Positions 24,559 through 33,087 of a stretch of 46,193 nucleotides of DNA are shown in pieces. The DNA is from Alphaproteobacteria bacterium (GTDB lineage Bacteria > Pseudomonadota > Alphaproteobacteria > Puniceispirillales > UBA1172): assembly GCA_021296375.1 (NCBI GenBank), contig JAGWAQ010000006.1, positions 1-46,193 on the forward strand, given 5' to 3'. Numbering within the stretch: position 1 is the first letter of the stretch; every line of letters begins with the position of its first letter. The notes under the pieces were generated by a model. That model was not told the DNA's origin. It made no database searches and was given only the letters and a program-made list of their open reading frames with translations. The translations under genes and the position numbers were made by a program.

Positions 24559-24587
24559 GTGACGTCAATTCAAGGCTTTGGTATAAC
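24559..24587 (+). promoter_or_regulatory. Candidate sigma70 promoter of the polysaccharide deacetylase gene
   Basis: GTGACG (24559-24564, 4/6 to the -35 consensus) is followed by a 17-base spacer and TATAAC (24582-24587, 5/6 to the -10 consensus), 27 bases before the start codon. Confidence 0.5.
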
Positions 24588-24614
24588 AAAAGCCAGACCA
24601 ATTAGGAATAATCT

Positions 24615-25667
24615 ATGTTGAACGCAAACCTTGCCTTCGTTAATCAAATTGCACGTCGCGCCAGCCGGTTTCTTCTGGCCGTGATGATGAGTTGCACCGC
24701 CGGGGTGGCCATGGCCGCTGATCATGCGTCGGTTGTCATGTACCATCGCTTTGGGGCGGTCAACCTGCCGTCCACCAACACGACCCTTGAGCAATTTGAA
24801 AGCCATCTGGCCGAACTGGCGTCAGGGCCGTATCAGGTCATGCCCCTGATCGACATCACCACCGCTATTATTAATGGCGAGGAATTGCCCGATTACGCGG
24901 TCGCCATCACTGTCGATGACGCGTTTATCTCGCTTTACAAAGAGGCCTGGCCACGGCTTAAGGAATACGGTTTTCCGGTGACGGTGTTTGTCGCCACCAA
25001 TGCCATTGATCGCGGCTTGCGCGGCTACGCCAGCTGGGACCAGCTGCGGGAAATGCAGGCCCAGGGGGTGGATTTTGGCAGCCAAACCCACACCCATCCG
25101 CATATGCACAGAATCGATGTTGAAACAGGCCGTCAGGAAATCCTCACCTCCAACAACCGATTTATCGAAGAGCTGGGGATCAAGCCGCAACTCTTCGCCT
25201 ATCCTTATGGGGAATACACCCCGGAAATCCGTGACATGATCAAGGAATCCGGGTTTATCGCGGCCTTTGGCCAGCATTCCGGCATCATGCACAAGACCCA
25301 GAATCATTTTGAATTCCCCCGCTTTGCCTTTAACGAAGCCTATGGGGATTTGAACCGCTTCAAACTTGCCATTAACGCGCTGCCCATCCCTGCTGTTGAT
25401 GTTTCACCCGAAAGCATGGTGCTTGATGAAAACCCGCCGCTTTACGGCTTTACCATCAATGAGGAGATCGGCCCCCTTAACCGCGTGGCGTGTTTTGCCT
25501 CTCGCATGGGCAAGGTTCAGACCATTGTGCTGGATCGACGGATTGAGGTGCGCTTGCCTGATGCCATTACCGGCACCCGTGGCCGCATCAACTGCACCAT
25601 GCCGCATTTCGTCAATGGCGAGGAAACCGGGCGCTGGCGTTGGCTGGGCCGCCAGTGGCTTCCCTAA
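24615..25667 (+). CDS. Secreted polysaccharide deacetylase (NodB-homology) family protein
   Basis: 350 residues with an N-terminal signal peptide (hydrophobic segment FLLAVMMSCTAGVAMA, cleavage near residue 35), so it acts in the periplasm or outside. The NodB-fold begins at VVMYHRFG. Asp101-Asp102 in AITVDDAFIS corresponds to the catalytic/metal motif 1, GSQTHTHPHM (155-164) to motif 2 and FAYPYGEYTPE to motif 3. In motif 2 the first metal-ligand histidine is replaced by Gln157 (His161 keeps the second), so either a neighbouring histidine substitutes or activity differs. Substrate unknown; peptidoglycan or an exopolysaccharide is possible. TAGGAA precedes the start. It converges on a Bax-like glucosaminidase gene. 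Confidence 0.88.
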   Translation: MLNANLAFVNQIARRASRFLLAVMMSCTAGVAMAADHASVVMYHRFGAVNLPSTNTTLEQFESHLAELASGPYQVMPLIDITTAIINGEELPDYAVAITVDDAFISLYKEAWPRLKEYGFPVTVFVATNAIDRGLRGYASWDQLREMQAQGVDFGSQTHTHPHMHRIDVETGRQEILTSNNRFIEELGIKPQLFAYPYGEYTPEIRDMIKESGFIAAFGQHSGIMHKTQNHFEFPRFAFNEAYGDLNRFKLAINALPIPAVDVSPESMVLDENPPLYGFTINEEIGPLNRVACFASRMGKVQTIVLDRRIEVRLPDAITGTRGRINCTMPHFVNGEETGRWRWLGRQWLP

Positions 25668-25681
25668 GGCGCGTGGCTGAA

Positions 25682-25698
25682 TAAAGGAATTGCCTTTA
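25682..25698. terminator. Weak hairpin between convergent genes
   Basis: TAAAGG / CCTTTA with loop AATTG lies in the 33-base gap between the converging deacetylase and Bax-like genes. No strong T run follows, so termination is uncertain. Confidence 0.3.
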
Positions 25699-25700
25699 CG

Positions 25701-26801
25701 TCATTTTGTTGACAGCACGGCGTTTTCGTAATTGCGGAAATTATTCTTCGTGATAAGCGAGAACAGTTTGCTGACATAGACCTCGCCTTCTTCGGAATAG
25801 GAGGTCAGGGTTTTGATCATATCCGCTATATCCGCATCTGGATTGCCGCGGGCTTTGCGGAAGTCGTCATAGGACCGGTGGGTGTTGAGATTGTGCATAT
25901 AGGCCCGCACCGAATCAAACAGGGTGACAAAAGACCGAACGACGGCATTTTCATATTTTGACTGGCTGGGGCGGATGCCCTGGTCCCGTGACCACGCCCA
26001 TTGCCCGAACAGCGCATTGCCCTGAACCGAAAACCGTGATGTCCCCCAACCGCTTTCGATCGCCGCTTGCGCCAGCGCCAGTGAAACCGGAACCGTGTCC
26101 ACCCGTTCCAGCAGGGCCGCGCGGATCTCCTCAATATCATCAGAACCGGTGGTGTAACGATAAAGCTCAGCCCATTTGCGCAGACGCTTCAAATCGCCTT
26201 TATCGGCGGCTTGTTCAACCAGGCGGCGGCGCTCTTCAAGCTCAGCGTTCGCGCGCAGGATCAGCGGCAGGATAATGGCGACAAAACGTTTCTTGCGCTG
26301 GGTCACCGACAGGCGCTCAAGCTCCGGTAAACTGGCGAGATAGACCGGCTCTATTTCCAGCACCGCCCCTGACGCCTCGGGAAGATCGGGCAGTTCAGGC
26401 AAGGCGGTTGGCGGCACGATGCTATCCTCTTGAGGAATATTGGCGGCCAGGGTTGTTCGGTTTGACGTGTCGGTTTCAGGCGAAGCCTCACCGGCGGGTT
26501 TATCCGCAAATGACAATAACACCGCGCTATCGGTCAGGTCGTCAGGCAGAAGGGTTGATGACGATAAATCAGCAAACGCCAACACCGGCGGCGGCGACAA
26601 CAAGGCTTCAAGCTCCTGGCGGCGCGCTTCTGACAAGACGGAGGTTGATGGCGCTGAAACGGTTTTGACTTCAGGTTCGTAATAGCCGGTTTCAAAGGCC
26701 GGCGGCTTAAACCCGAACAGCCCTGCCACGCCCAGTTGCACCGCGATCAGCACCAGGGCTGCGATCATCAAATTCCGGTTAAATGAGGACGGTGACGCCA
26801 T
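25701..26801 (-). CDS. Membrane-anchored Bax-like glucosaminidase
   Basis: 366 residues. One N-terminal membrane segment (LMIAALVLIAVQLGVAGLFG, 20 residues) anchors it with the bulk in the periplasm. A Pro/Ser/Glu-rich linker of about 130 residues leads to a C-terminal mannosyl-glycoprotein endo-beta-N-acetylglucosaminidase-like (glycoside hydrolase 73-type) domain. Its hallmark is ALAQAAIESGWGTSRFSVQG followed by NALFGQW, with the glutamate as probable catalytic acid. The family cleaves peptidoglycan glycan strands; E. coli Bax is the nearest named relative I recognise. The pairing with a deacetylase suggests cell-wall remodelling, which is inference. Confidence 0.85.
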   Translation of the reverse strand: MASPSSFNRNLMIAALVLIAVQLGVAGLFGFKPPAFETGYYEPEVKTVSAPSTSVLSEARRQELEALLSPPPVLAFADLSSSTLLPDDLTDSAVLLSFADKPAGEASPETDTSNRTTLAANIPQEDSIVPPTALPELPDLPEASGAVLEIEPVYLASLPELERLSVTQRKKRFVAIILPLILRANAELEERRRLVEQAADKGDLKRLRKWAELYRYTTGSDDIEEIRAALLERVDTVPVSLALAQAAIESGWGTSRFSVQGNALFGQWAWSRDQGIRPSQSKYENAVVRSFVTLFDSVRAYMHNLNTHRSYDDFRKARGNPDADIADMIKTLTSYSEEGEVYVSKLFSLITKNNFRNYENAVLSTK

Positions 26802-26826
26802 AAATTGCGGGCCTTAAAGACATAAA

Positions 26827-27375
26827 TCAGCCGTTATCGGCACGGACCTCTTGAACTTCAGGGATATAATGGCGCAGCATGTTTTCGATCCCCATTTTAA
26901 GAGTGGCGGTCGAGCTTGGGCAGCCTTGGCAAGCCCCGCGCATGAACAAGGTCACGACACCTTCTTCAAAAGATTTGAAAACAATATCGCCGCCATCCAT
27001 CGCCACCGCCGGCCGAACCCGGGTGTCGAGCAGATGCTTGATTTGCTTGACGGTGTCATCGTCATCGCTGTCGTCATCTTCGTCTTCGCCATCTTCGATC
27101 ACCGCCATGCCGCTGGCAAAATGTTCCATGATGGCGGACAACACGCCAGGCTTGATGGTGAACCATTCACGGCTGTCGTCTTTGGTGATGGAGACAAAGT
27201 CACTACCGAGGAAAACACCGCTTACCCCGTCAACCGCGAACAACCGCCGCGCCAGAGGGGAGCGTGATGCTTCGGAAATATCAGAAAAATGCGCGGTATC
27301 CGTCGCCATCACGTCAACACCTGGAATAAACTTAAGGGTGGCGGGATTCGGGGTATCTTCTGTTTGAATGAACAT
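26827..27375 (-). CDS. nfuA: NfuA/NifU-like iron-sulfur cluster carrier protein
   Basis: Carries iron-sulfur clusters to target proteins. It has 182 residues from ATG 27375 (MFIQTEDTPNPATLKFIPG), which has GAGGAG upstream; the longer frame from 27492 has no family similarity in its first 39 residues. The N-terminal Nfu_N domain spans about 1-90, then an Asp/Glu-rich linker (EDGEDEDDDSDDDD), then the C-terminal NifU domain with the cluster-binding CxxC in GACQGCPSST. Its neighbourhood includes Fe-S proteins MiaB and Nth, but no physical operon links them. Confidence 0.94.
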   Translation of the reverse strand: MFIQTEDTPNPATLKFIPGVDVMATDTAHFSDISEASRSPLARRLFAVDGVSGVFLGSDFVSITKDDSREWFTIKPGVLSAIMEHFASGMAVIEDGEDEDDDSDDDDTVKQIKHLLDTRVRPAVAMDGGDIVFKSFEEGVVTLFMRGACQGCPSSTATLKMGIENMLRHYIPEVQEVRADNG

Positions 27376-27499
27376 CTCGCATGCTCCTCTAAAAAGGGGT
27401 CTGTGCTTTACAGTCTTAATATAAGGACATGTCCGTCCAAGTACAACCACCGCTGATGATTTCAGGCCTGTGGCCATGATTGTCATCAGCAAAGAGAAG

Positions 27500-28510
27500 T
27501 TAACCGAGGCTGGACCCCAAAAACCCTGTCAGGCGACGAACATCCGCCAGCACAGGCCGGGCAATGGCATGGGCACGTTCCGCCCCGTCATCAAGAATGG
27601 CGTCGATTTGCGCCGGATCCTGCATATATGTTGTCATCTGGGCGGTGATCGGCGCCAGTTTGGCGATCGCCACATCCGCCAGCGCCGGTTTAAACGCGCC
27701 AAAACCCTGACCGCCGAATTGCGTCAGCACATCCTCTTCGCTGATCTCCGCCAGAGCGGCATAAATCGACACCAGATTGCGGGCTTCAGGACGCCCTTCC
27801 AGGCCTTCGATTTCCGATGGCAGGGGTTGCGGGTCTGTTTTGGCTTTCTTGATCTTGGTCATGATCGCGTCGGCATCATCGGTCATGGTGATGCGGGAGT
27901 ATTCCGACGGGTCGGATTTGCTCATTTTTGCGGTGCCGTCACGCAGGCTCATCACCCGTGTCGCCTTGCCGAGAATCTGCGGTTCCGGCTGAGGGAAGAA
28001 CTCCTCACCAAACATCGCGTTGAACGCCTGGGCAATATCACGCGTCAGCTCAAGGTGCTGCTTCTGGTCATCACCAACAGGGACATGGGTGGCTTTATAG
28101 GCCAGAATATCCGCCGCCATCAGGGTCGGGTAGGCGTAAAGACCGACGGTGGCGTTCTCGCGGTTTTTGCCGGCCTTTTCCTTGAACTGCGTCATGCGGT
28201 TAAGCCAGCCAAGACGCGCCACGCAATTAAAAATCCAGGCCAGTTCAGCGTGTTGAGGCACCCGCGACTGGTTAAAGAGAATAGAGCGTTTCGGGTCAAT
28301 CCCTGCCGCCAGAACCGAGGCCGCCACTTCACGGGTGCTTTGCCGCAATTCAGCAGGGTCCTGCGGAACAGTGATGGCATGCAGATCCACCACGCAATAG
28401 ACGCACTCAAAGTCATCCTGAAGGCGAACCCAGTTCTGAATGGCCCCAAGGTAATTCCCGAGGTGAAGATTACCTGTCGGCTGAATGCCGGAAAAAATAC
28501 GCTTATCCAT
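27500..28510 (-). CDS. trpS: Tryptophanyl-tRNA synthetase
   Basis: Class I synthetase charging tRNA-Trp; 336 residues from ATG 28510 (MDKRIFSGIQPTG). The HIGH-type motif is NLHLGNYLG and the KMSKS loop is intact (KMSKSDPS). An in-frame ATG 12 bases upstream (28522) is less likely, because GAG followed by AACCACA matches the GAGAACC ribosome-binding pattern at metK, rpsO and katG. It lies downstream of murJ with a 116-base gap. Confidence 0.97.
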   Translation of the reverse strand: MDKRIFSGIQPTGNLHLGNYLGAIQNWVRLQDDFECVYCVVDLHAITVPQDPAELRQSTREVAASVLAAGIDPKRSILFNQSRVPQHAELAWIFNCVARLGWLNRMTQFKEKAGKNRENATVGLYAYPTLMAADILAYKATHVPVGDDQKQHLELTRDIAQAFNAMFGEEFFPQPEPQILGKATRVMSLRDGTAKMSKSDPSEYSRITMTDDADAIMTKIKKAKTDPQPLPSEIEGLEGRPEARNLVSIYAALAEISEEDVLTQFGGQGFGAFKPALADVAIAKLAPITAQMTTYMQDPAQIDAILDDGAERAHAIARPVLADVRRLTGFLGSSLG

Positions 28511-28626
28511 TGTGGTTCTCATCTGCGTTTAAGGCGTTGGAGGTTTTAACAGAACATCCCTTAGTCTTTTTACGGTGCCGACAGCAAGGGTCAAGGAAAA
28601 GGGTAATATGAGGGCGTTTTTCTGAA

Positions 28627-30201
28627 TTACTTTTGCCGCATGGTTTTGCGCAAATCCCGTGGCATGGCCCCCGTCACCATGCCAGCGGCGAAATAAACAG
28701 CCGTGCCAATGCCTATCATCGCCAGAAGCCCGAAAGCGTCAGCGAAAATTCCGCTATAGACCCGTTGATCATCAACCACCGGCTTGACCAGATACAGCAC
28801 CACCCCCATCACCGCCGTTGCCAGCAGAACCGACGGCAATGACCCCGCCACATCCCCGTCAAGACGCCCGCGCCGCACCAGCAGCACCAGCATGATCACC
28901 ACCGACAGCCATGACGCCAGTGACGTGGCCAGGGCCAGCCCCGCGACGCCAAGCACCTGCATCAGGATAACGCTGGCGACAAGGTTAAACATCACCGTCA
29001 GCATCGCTATTTTAAGGGGGGTTTTGGGGTCATTGGCGGCATAAAAGGACGGCTGGAAAATTTTGGCCAGCACAAAGGCCGGGATACCCACCGCATAGGC
29101 CATCAACACCTGCGCGGTTGGTGAAATCATCGCCGCGCTAAACGCACCATAGCCAAACAACCCGCCAATAATATGTTCCGACAGCACGATAGCCCCGACC
29201 ATCGCCGGAAGGGCAAAGAACATCCCGAGACGGACACCGCGCGCCAGCACCGCCCGCACTTCGGTTTTATCGCCAGCCGCTTCGAGCCGTGATAAGCGCG
29301 GCAACAACGCCGTCCCAAGGGCAATGCCGATCACCCCCAGGGGCAATTGCGCAATGCGATCGGCGTAATAAAGCGATGAAATCGCCCCGACAGGCATCAG
29401 GGAGGCCAGGATCGTGTCCACCAGAAGGTTAAGCTGCATTCCCCCCGCCCCGAGCGCGGCGGCAAAAAACTGCCGCCACATGGCTTTTCCGGCCGCGCTG
29501 CTGTTCGGCCAGCACCCCCAACGCGGACGTTTATCAATCGCCACCAGCATCCGCTGCATCAGCAGCATTTGCAGCACCCCGGCAACCGGCACGGCAATGG
29601 CGATCGGCACGGCGCCATAAGCCGCCGATAACGACGCCAGAAGCGCCCCCAGGATCAGCATTATATTCAGGATAATCGGCGCCGCCGCCCCCCCGAGAAA
29701 GCGGTTATTGGCGTTCGTCAGGGCGGCCCAGAACGCCACCATCGACACCATCGGCAAAAACGGCATGGTGATGCGTGCCAGGGTAACGGCGTCATTAAAC
29801 CGCGCGCCGTCTTTATCAAAACCCGGGGCCAACAGGCTGATGACAACCGGCATCATCAGCTCAAGCGCAAGGGTGAAGACCACCAGCCCCCACAGCAAGG
29901 TCAGTTGGATTTCTTCAGCCAGTCGCGCCGCCGCGCTGGGCCCACCTGATTTTTCCGCTTTTGCATAGGCCGGCAGAAACGCATTGGTGACGGCCCCTTC
30001 CGCCGTCAACCGGCGGAACAGATTGGGCAATTTGAAGGCGACGAAAAAAGCATCGGCCAACGGCCCGGCGCCAATCGCCATGGCGAGAATCACATCACGG
30101 CCAAACCCCAGCAACCTGCTGATGGCCGTCAAGCCGCCGATCTGCCAAACGGCACCAAAAAAACTCGGCCCCGATGACCCGGGTGATGATGATGAACTCA
30201 T
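28627..30201 (-). CDS. murJ: Lipid II flippase MurJ
   Basis: Polytopic inner-membrane protein of the MOP superfamily that moves lipid-linked peptidoglycan precursor across the membrane; 524 residues with about 14 hydrophobic segments. The family start FFGAVWQIGGLTAISRLLGF and the conserved AFFVAFKLPNLFRRLTAEGA (20 residues), followed by VTNAFLP, are clear. A short Ser-rich N-terminus precedes them. Its ATG overlaps the glnD stop by four bases (ATGA); the glnD-murJ-trpS order is common in alphaproteobacteria. Confidence 0.96.
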   Translation of the reverse strand: MSSSSSPGSSGPSFFGAVWQIGGLTAISRLLGFGRDVILAMAIGAGPLADAFFVAFKLPNLFRRLTAEGAVTNAFLPAYAKAEKSGGPSAAARLAEEIQLTLLWGLVVFTLALELMMPVVISLLAPGFDKDGARFNDAVTLARITMPFLPMVSMVAFWAALTNANNRFLGGAAAPIILNIMLILGALLASLSAAYGAVPIAIAVPVAGVLQMLLMQRMLVAIDKRPRWGCWPNSSAAGKAMWRQFFAAALGAGGMQLNLLVDTILASLMPVGAISSLYYADRIAQLPLGVIGIALGTALLPRLSRLEAAGDKTEVRAVLARGVRLGMFFALPAMVGAIVLSEHIIGGLFGYGAFSAAMISPTAQVLMAYAVGIPAFVLAKIFQPSFYAANDPKTPLKIAMLTVMFNLVASVILMQVLGVAGLALATSLASWLSVVIMLVLLVRRGRLDGDVAGSLPSVLLATAVMGVVLYLVKPVVDDQRVYSGIFADAFGLLAMIGIGTAVYFAAGMVTGAMPRDLRKTMRQK

Positions 30202-33008
30202 GCCGCCACCTGATTGGCAGGGTCACTGTCTTTCAGCACCGTCAGCAGATCACGCTGGAGATTGTTGAGGCGGGTTTCGGAAGAAATTTTCAACCCAAAG
30301 GTATCCTTCACGTAAAACACATCCACCACACGATCACCATAGGTCGAGACACTGGCGGTCTGAATCTGAAGCCCCAGCTCTGCCATTTTGCGGGTGACTT
30401 TATAGAGCAGCCCCGGGGCATCCTTGCCATTGATCTCCACCACCGTATGGGTATCGCTGGCGTTATTGTTGATCAGCACGCGAGCCGGGGCGGTGATGCG
30501 GCGAATGCGCGATGGGGTCTGGCGGTTGCGCCGTTCCGTGGCGGCGTTGATATCCAGCATGCCCGTCAAGGCATCTTTAAGCCCGGATTTAATGGCCTTC
30601 AAATCTGATGCTTTGGTGATGGCCTGCCGATCCTGATCCTGAATCCACAACACATCCACGGTCAGCCCGTCTTTGCGCGTGGTGATTCGGGCGTCGACAA
30701 TATAAGCCCCCAATGCCGCCACCCCGCCGGCAATACGCGAGAACAGCCCGGCGTCATCATCAGTAATGATCACCAGTTCCGTGGCGTTGCGCTTCAAATC
30801 CGGCGTCATCCCCACGGTCAACAGCTCGGCGCTCTGAAGGTGCTGGCGGCAAAGACTGGCGTGACGTTCATAACTGTCGGCATCAAAACTTGTCCAATAG
30901 GACGGGTAGAAGATATTGAGATGGGCGTCGATCTCTTGTTCTGTCCAGCCCGAAGCTTCATCAGCCTTCAGCCGCTCAAACAACACCGTCATGTTCTGGC
31001 CACGGATTTCATGAAGCGCGTTGTCAGGGCTGGTCCCTGTCAGCACCGCCATGGTGCGGGTATAGAGGTCACGCATCAACGCCGCTTTCCAGCCGTTCCA
31101 GACATTCGGGCCAACCGCGCGGATATCCGCCACCGTTAACACCAGCAAAAGGTTCAGCCGTTCCGGCGATTGCACTTCAGCGGCAAATTTTTCGATCGTG
31201 ACAGGGTCATTCAAATCATAACGGAACGCCGTTTCACTCATCAGGAGGTGATGCCGCACCAACCAGGAAACAATTTCCGTTTGATCATCCGAAAGCCCAA
31301 AGCGGGGACAGACCGTCCGCGCCACTTCCGCCCCGAGGATGGAGTGATCGCCCCCACGCCCCTTGGCGATATCATGAAGCAAAAGCGCAATATAAAGCTC
31401 TTGCCGGAGGGTGATTTGATGCACCGCCTCACTCGCCACCGGTGCGATTTCCTTGAGCCGTCCGCTTTCGATCCCGTTCAGAATCCCCATGGCGAAAATC
31501 GTATGCTCATCGACGGTGTAGCTGTGGTACATGTCGAACTGCATCATCGCGACGATACGGCCAAAATCAGGCAGGAACTTGCCGATAAAGCCGCTTTCAT
31601 TCATCAAGCGCAGGACTCGTTCAGGGCTGTCTTTGCTGGAAATAATCTCCAGGAACTCGGCGTTATATTCCGGGTTGTCGCGGAACTCACCATCCACCAG
31701 TTTCAAATGGCCATGCAGTTTTCGCAGCATGTTGGGGTGAAGATCAAGACCGGTTTTCTGGGACAGGCGGAACATCCCCATCATCAACCCCGGGTGTTCA
31801 CGAAACGACACATCCCTCGGCAGATTGATCCGCCCGGCTTCAACCGAAAACGGTTTTGACACTTTACTGGGCAGGAAACGTTCCATTAATGACCGCGGCT
31901 TGGTGACAAAATCTTCAGCAATAGCGGCCCAGAAAATGCGCGTCAGGTTGCCGACGGTCTTGGCGGCAAGGTGGTAACGCCGCATGAACCGTTCCACGCC
32001 TTTCATGCCCGACCGGTTGTGGAACCCCAGAAGCGGGGCAATGTCCATTTGGGCGTCAAAAGTCAGGCGGTCATCTTCGCGTCCGGCGCGCAGGTGAAGA
32101 TGAATCCGCACCGACCATAAAAACCGCTGGGCATAGGAAAACGACCGCAATTCACTTCGGCTCAGGATGCCGCTGTTCATCACCGCGGTCATGGATTTCG
32201 CCCGGTAGGCGTAGCGCGCGATCCAGAACAATGTGTGCAGGTCCCGCAACCCCCCCTTGCCATCCTTGATGTTGGGTTCCACCACGTAACGCTGATTGCC
32301 GATGCGGTGCAGACGCTGTTCACGTTCATCAAGCTTGGCGTTCAGGAACGCCACTTTGGTGCCTTTAACGATATCGTCATCAAACCGCGCCAGCATGGTC
32401 TCGGCAAGCACCGCATCACCGGCAAGGAAGCGCGCTTCCAGAAACGCCGTGCGGATGGTGATGTCTTCTTTCGCTGATTTCAGCTGCTGGCGCAGGCTGC
32501 GCGTCGCGTGACCGACGGTAAGCCCGAGATCCCAAAGAATATAGAGCATCGCCTCAATCATCATCGAGGTCGGTTTATCGACCTGAACCGACGTCAGGAA
32601 CAACAGGTCAATATCCGAAGCTGGCGCCAGTTCCCCCCGCCCGTAACCACCGGTGGCCATCAAGGCCAGATCAGGGCTGTCCTTGTCTGTTGGCATCAGC
32701 CGCGTGATGCGCTCAAAAACCCCCCGAAGCAGGGCGTCCATCATCAAGGCATGGGCGCCGATATAAAGCGCGCCGTCATTATCTTCAAAAAATCGTGCGC
32801 GGATCAGCTCACGGCCATGGGCAAGCTGGTGTTTCGCCGCCGCCAGCAGGGCCGGCTTCAACCTGTCGATATCCTCGCCATCAAGACCGGCAAATTCAGC
32901 AGCCAGCCCGTCGGCAAAACCCGAGGTGTCAAACCACGGGCGGGCGTAAACGCTGGGGTCGAGCGTTTGTATCCAGAGTTGTTCCGTCGGGGTGGCCCTT
33001 GTGGTCAT
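30198..33008 (-). CDS. glnD: PII uridylyltransferase/uridylyl-removing enzyme GlnD
   Basis: Senses glutamine and adds or removes UMP on PII proteins, setting nitrogen regulation. 936 residues. The nucleotidyltransferase motif GGYGRGELAPASDIDLLF spans about 120-138. The HD domain carries His495, His502 and the His545-Asp546 pair in ALLLHDIAKGRGGDHS. Two C-terminal ACT domains bind glutamine: LVIITDDDAGLFSRIAGG (about 745-795) and VVEINGKDAPGLLYKVTR (about 860-910). All active residues appear intact. No PII or glutamine synthetase gene lies in the window. Confidence 0.97.
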   Translation of the reverse strand: MTTRATPTEQLWIQTLDPSVYARPWFDTSGFADGLAAEFAGLDGEDIDRLKPALLAAAKHQLAHGRELIRARFFEDNDGALYIGAHALMMDALLRGVFERITRLMPTDKDSPDLALMATGGYGRGELAPASDIDLLFLTSVQVDKPTSMMIEAMLYILWDLGLTVGHATRSLRQQLKSAKEDITIRTAFLEARFLAGDAVLAETMLARFDDDIVKGTKVAFLNAKLDEREQRLHRIGNQRYVVEPNIKDGKGGLRDLHTLFWIARYAYRAKSMTAVMNSGILSRSELRSFSYAQRFLWSVRIHLHLRAGREDDRLTFDAQMDIAPLLGFHNRSGMKGVERFMRRYHLAAKTVGNLTRIFWAAIAEDFVTKPRSLMERFLPSKVSKPFSVEAGRINLPRDVSFREHPGLMMGMFRLSQKTGLDLHPNMLRKLHGHLKLVDGEFRDNPEYNAEFLEIISSKDSPERVLRLMNESGFIGKFLPDFGRIVAMMQFDMYHSYTVDEHTIFAMGILNGIESGRLKEIAPVASEAVHQITLRQELYIALLLHDIAKGRGGDHSILGAEVARTVCPRFGLSDDQTEIVSWLVRHHLLMSETAFRYDLNDPVTIEKFAAEVQSPERLNLLLVLTVADIRAVGPNVWNGWKAALMRDLYTRTMAVLTGTSPDNALHEIRGQNMTVLFERLKADEASGWTEQEIDAHLNIFYPSYWTSFDADSYERHASLCRQHLQSAELLTVGMTPDLKRNATELVIITDDDAGLFSRIAGGVAALGAYIVDARITTRKDGLTVDVLWIQDQDRQAITKASDLKAIKSGLKDALTGMLDINAATERRNRQTPSRIRRITAPARVLINNNASDTHTVVEINGKDAPGLLYKVTRKMAELGLQIQTASVSTYGDRVVDVFYVKDTFGLKISSETRLNNLQRDLLTVLKDSDPANQVAA

Positions 33009-33087
33009 GCCGTGGTCTTTCTCAACAGATGGTGACGAGGGCTATCTTATCGTGAGCCGCCACGCCCCCTCAAGCGATTTTCTGAAC

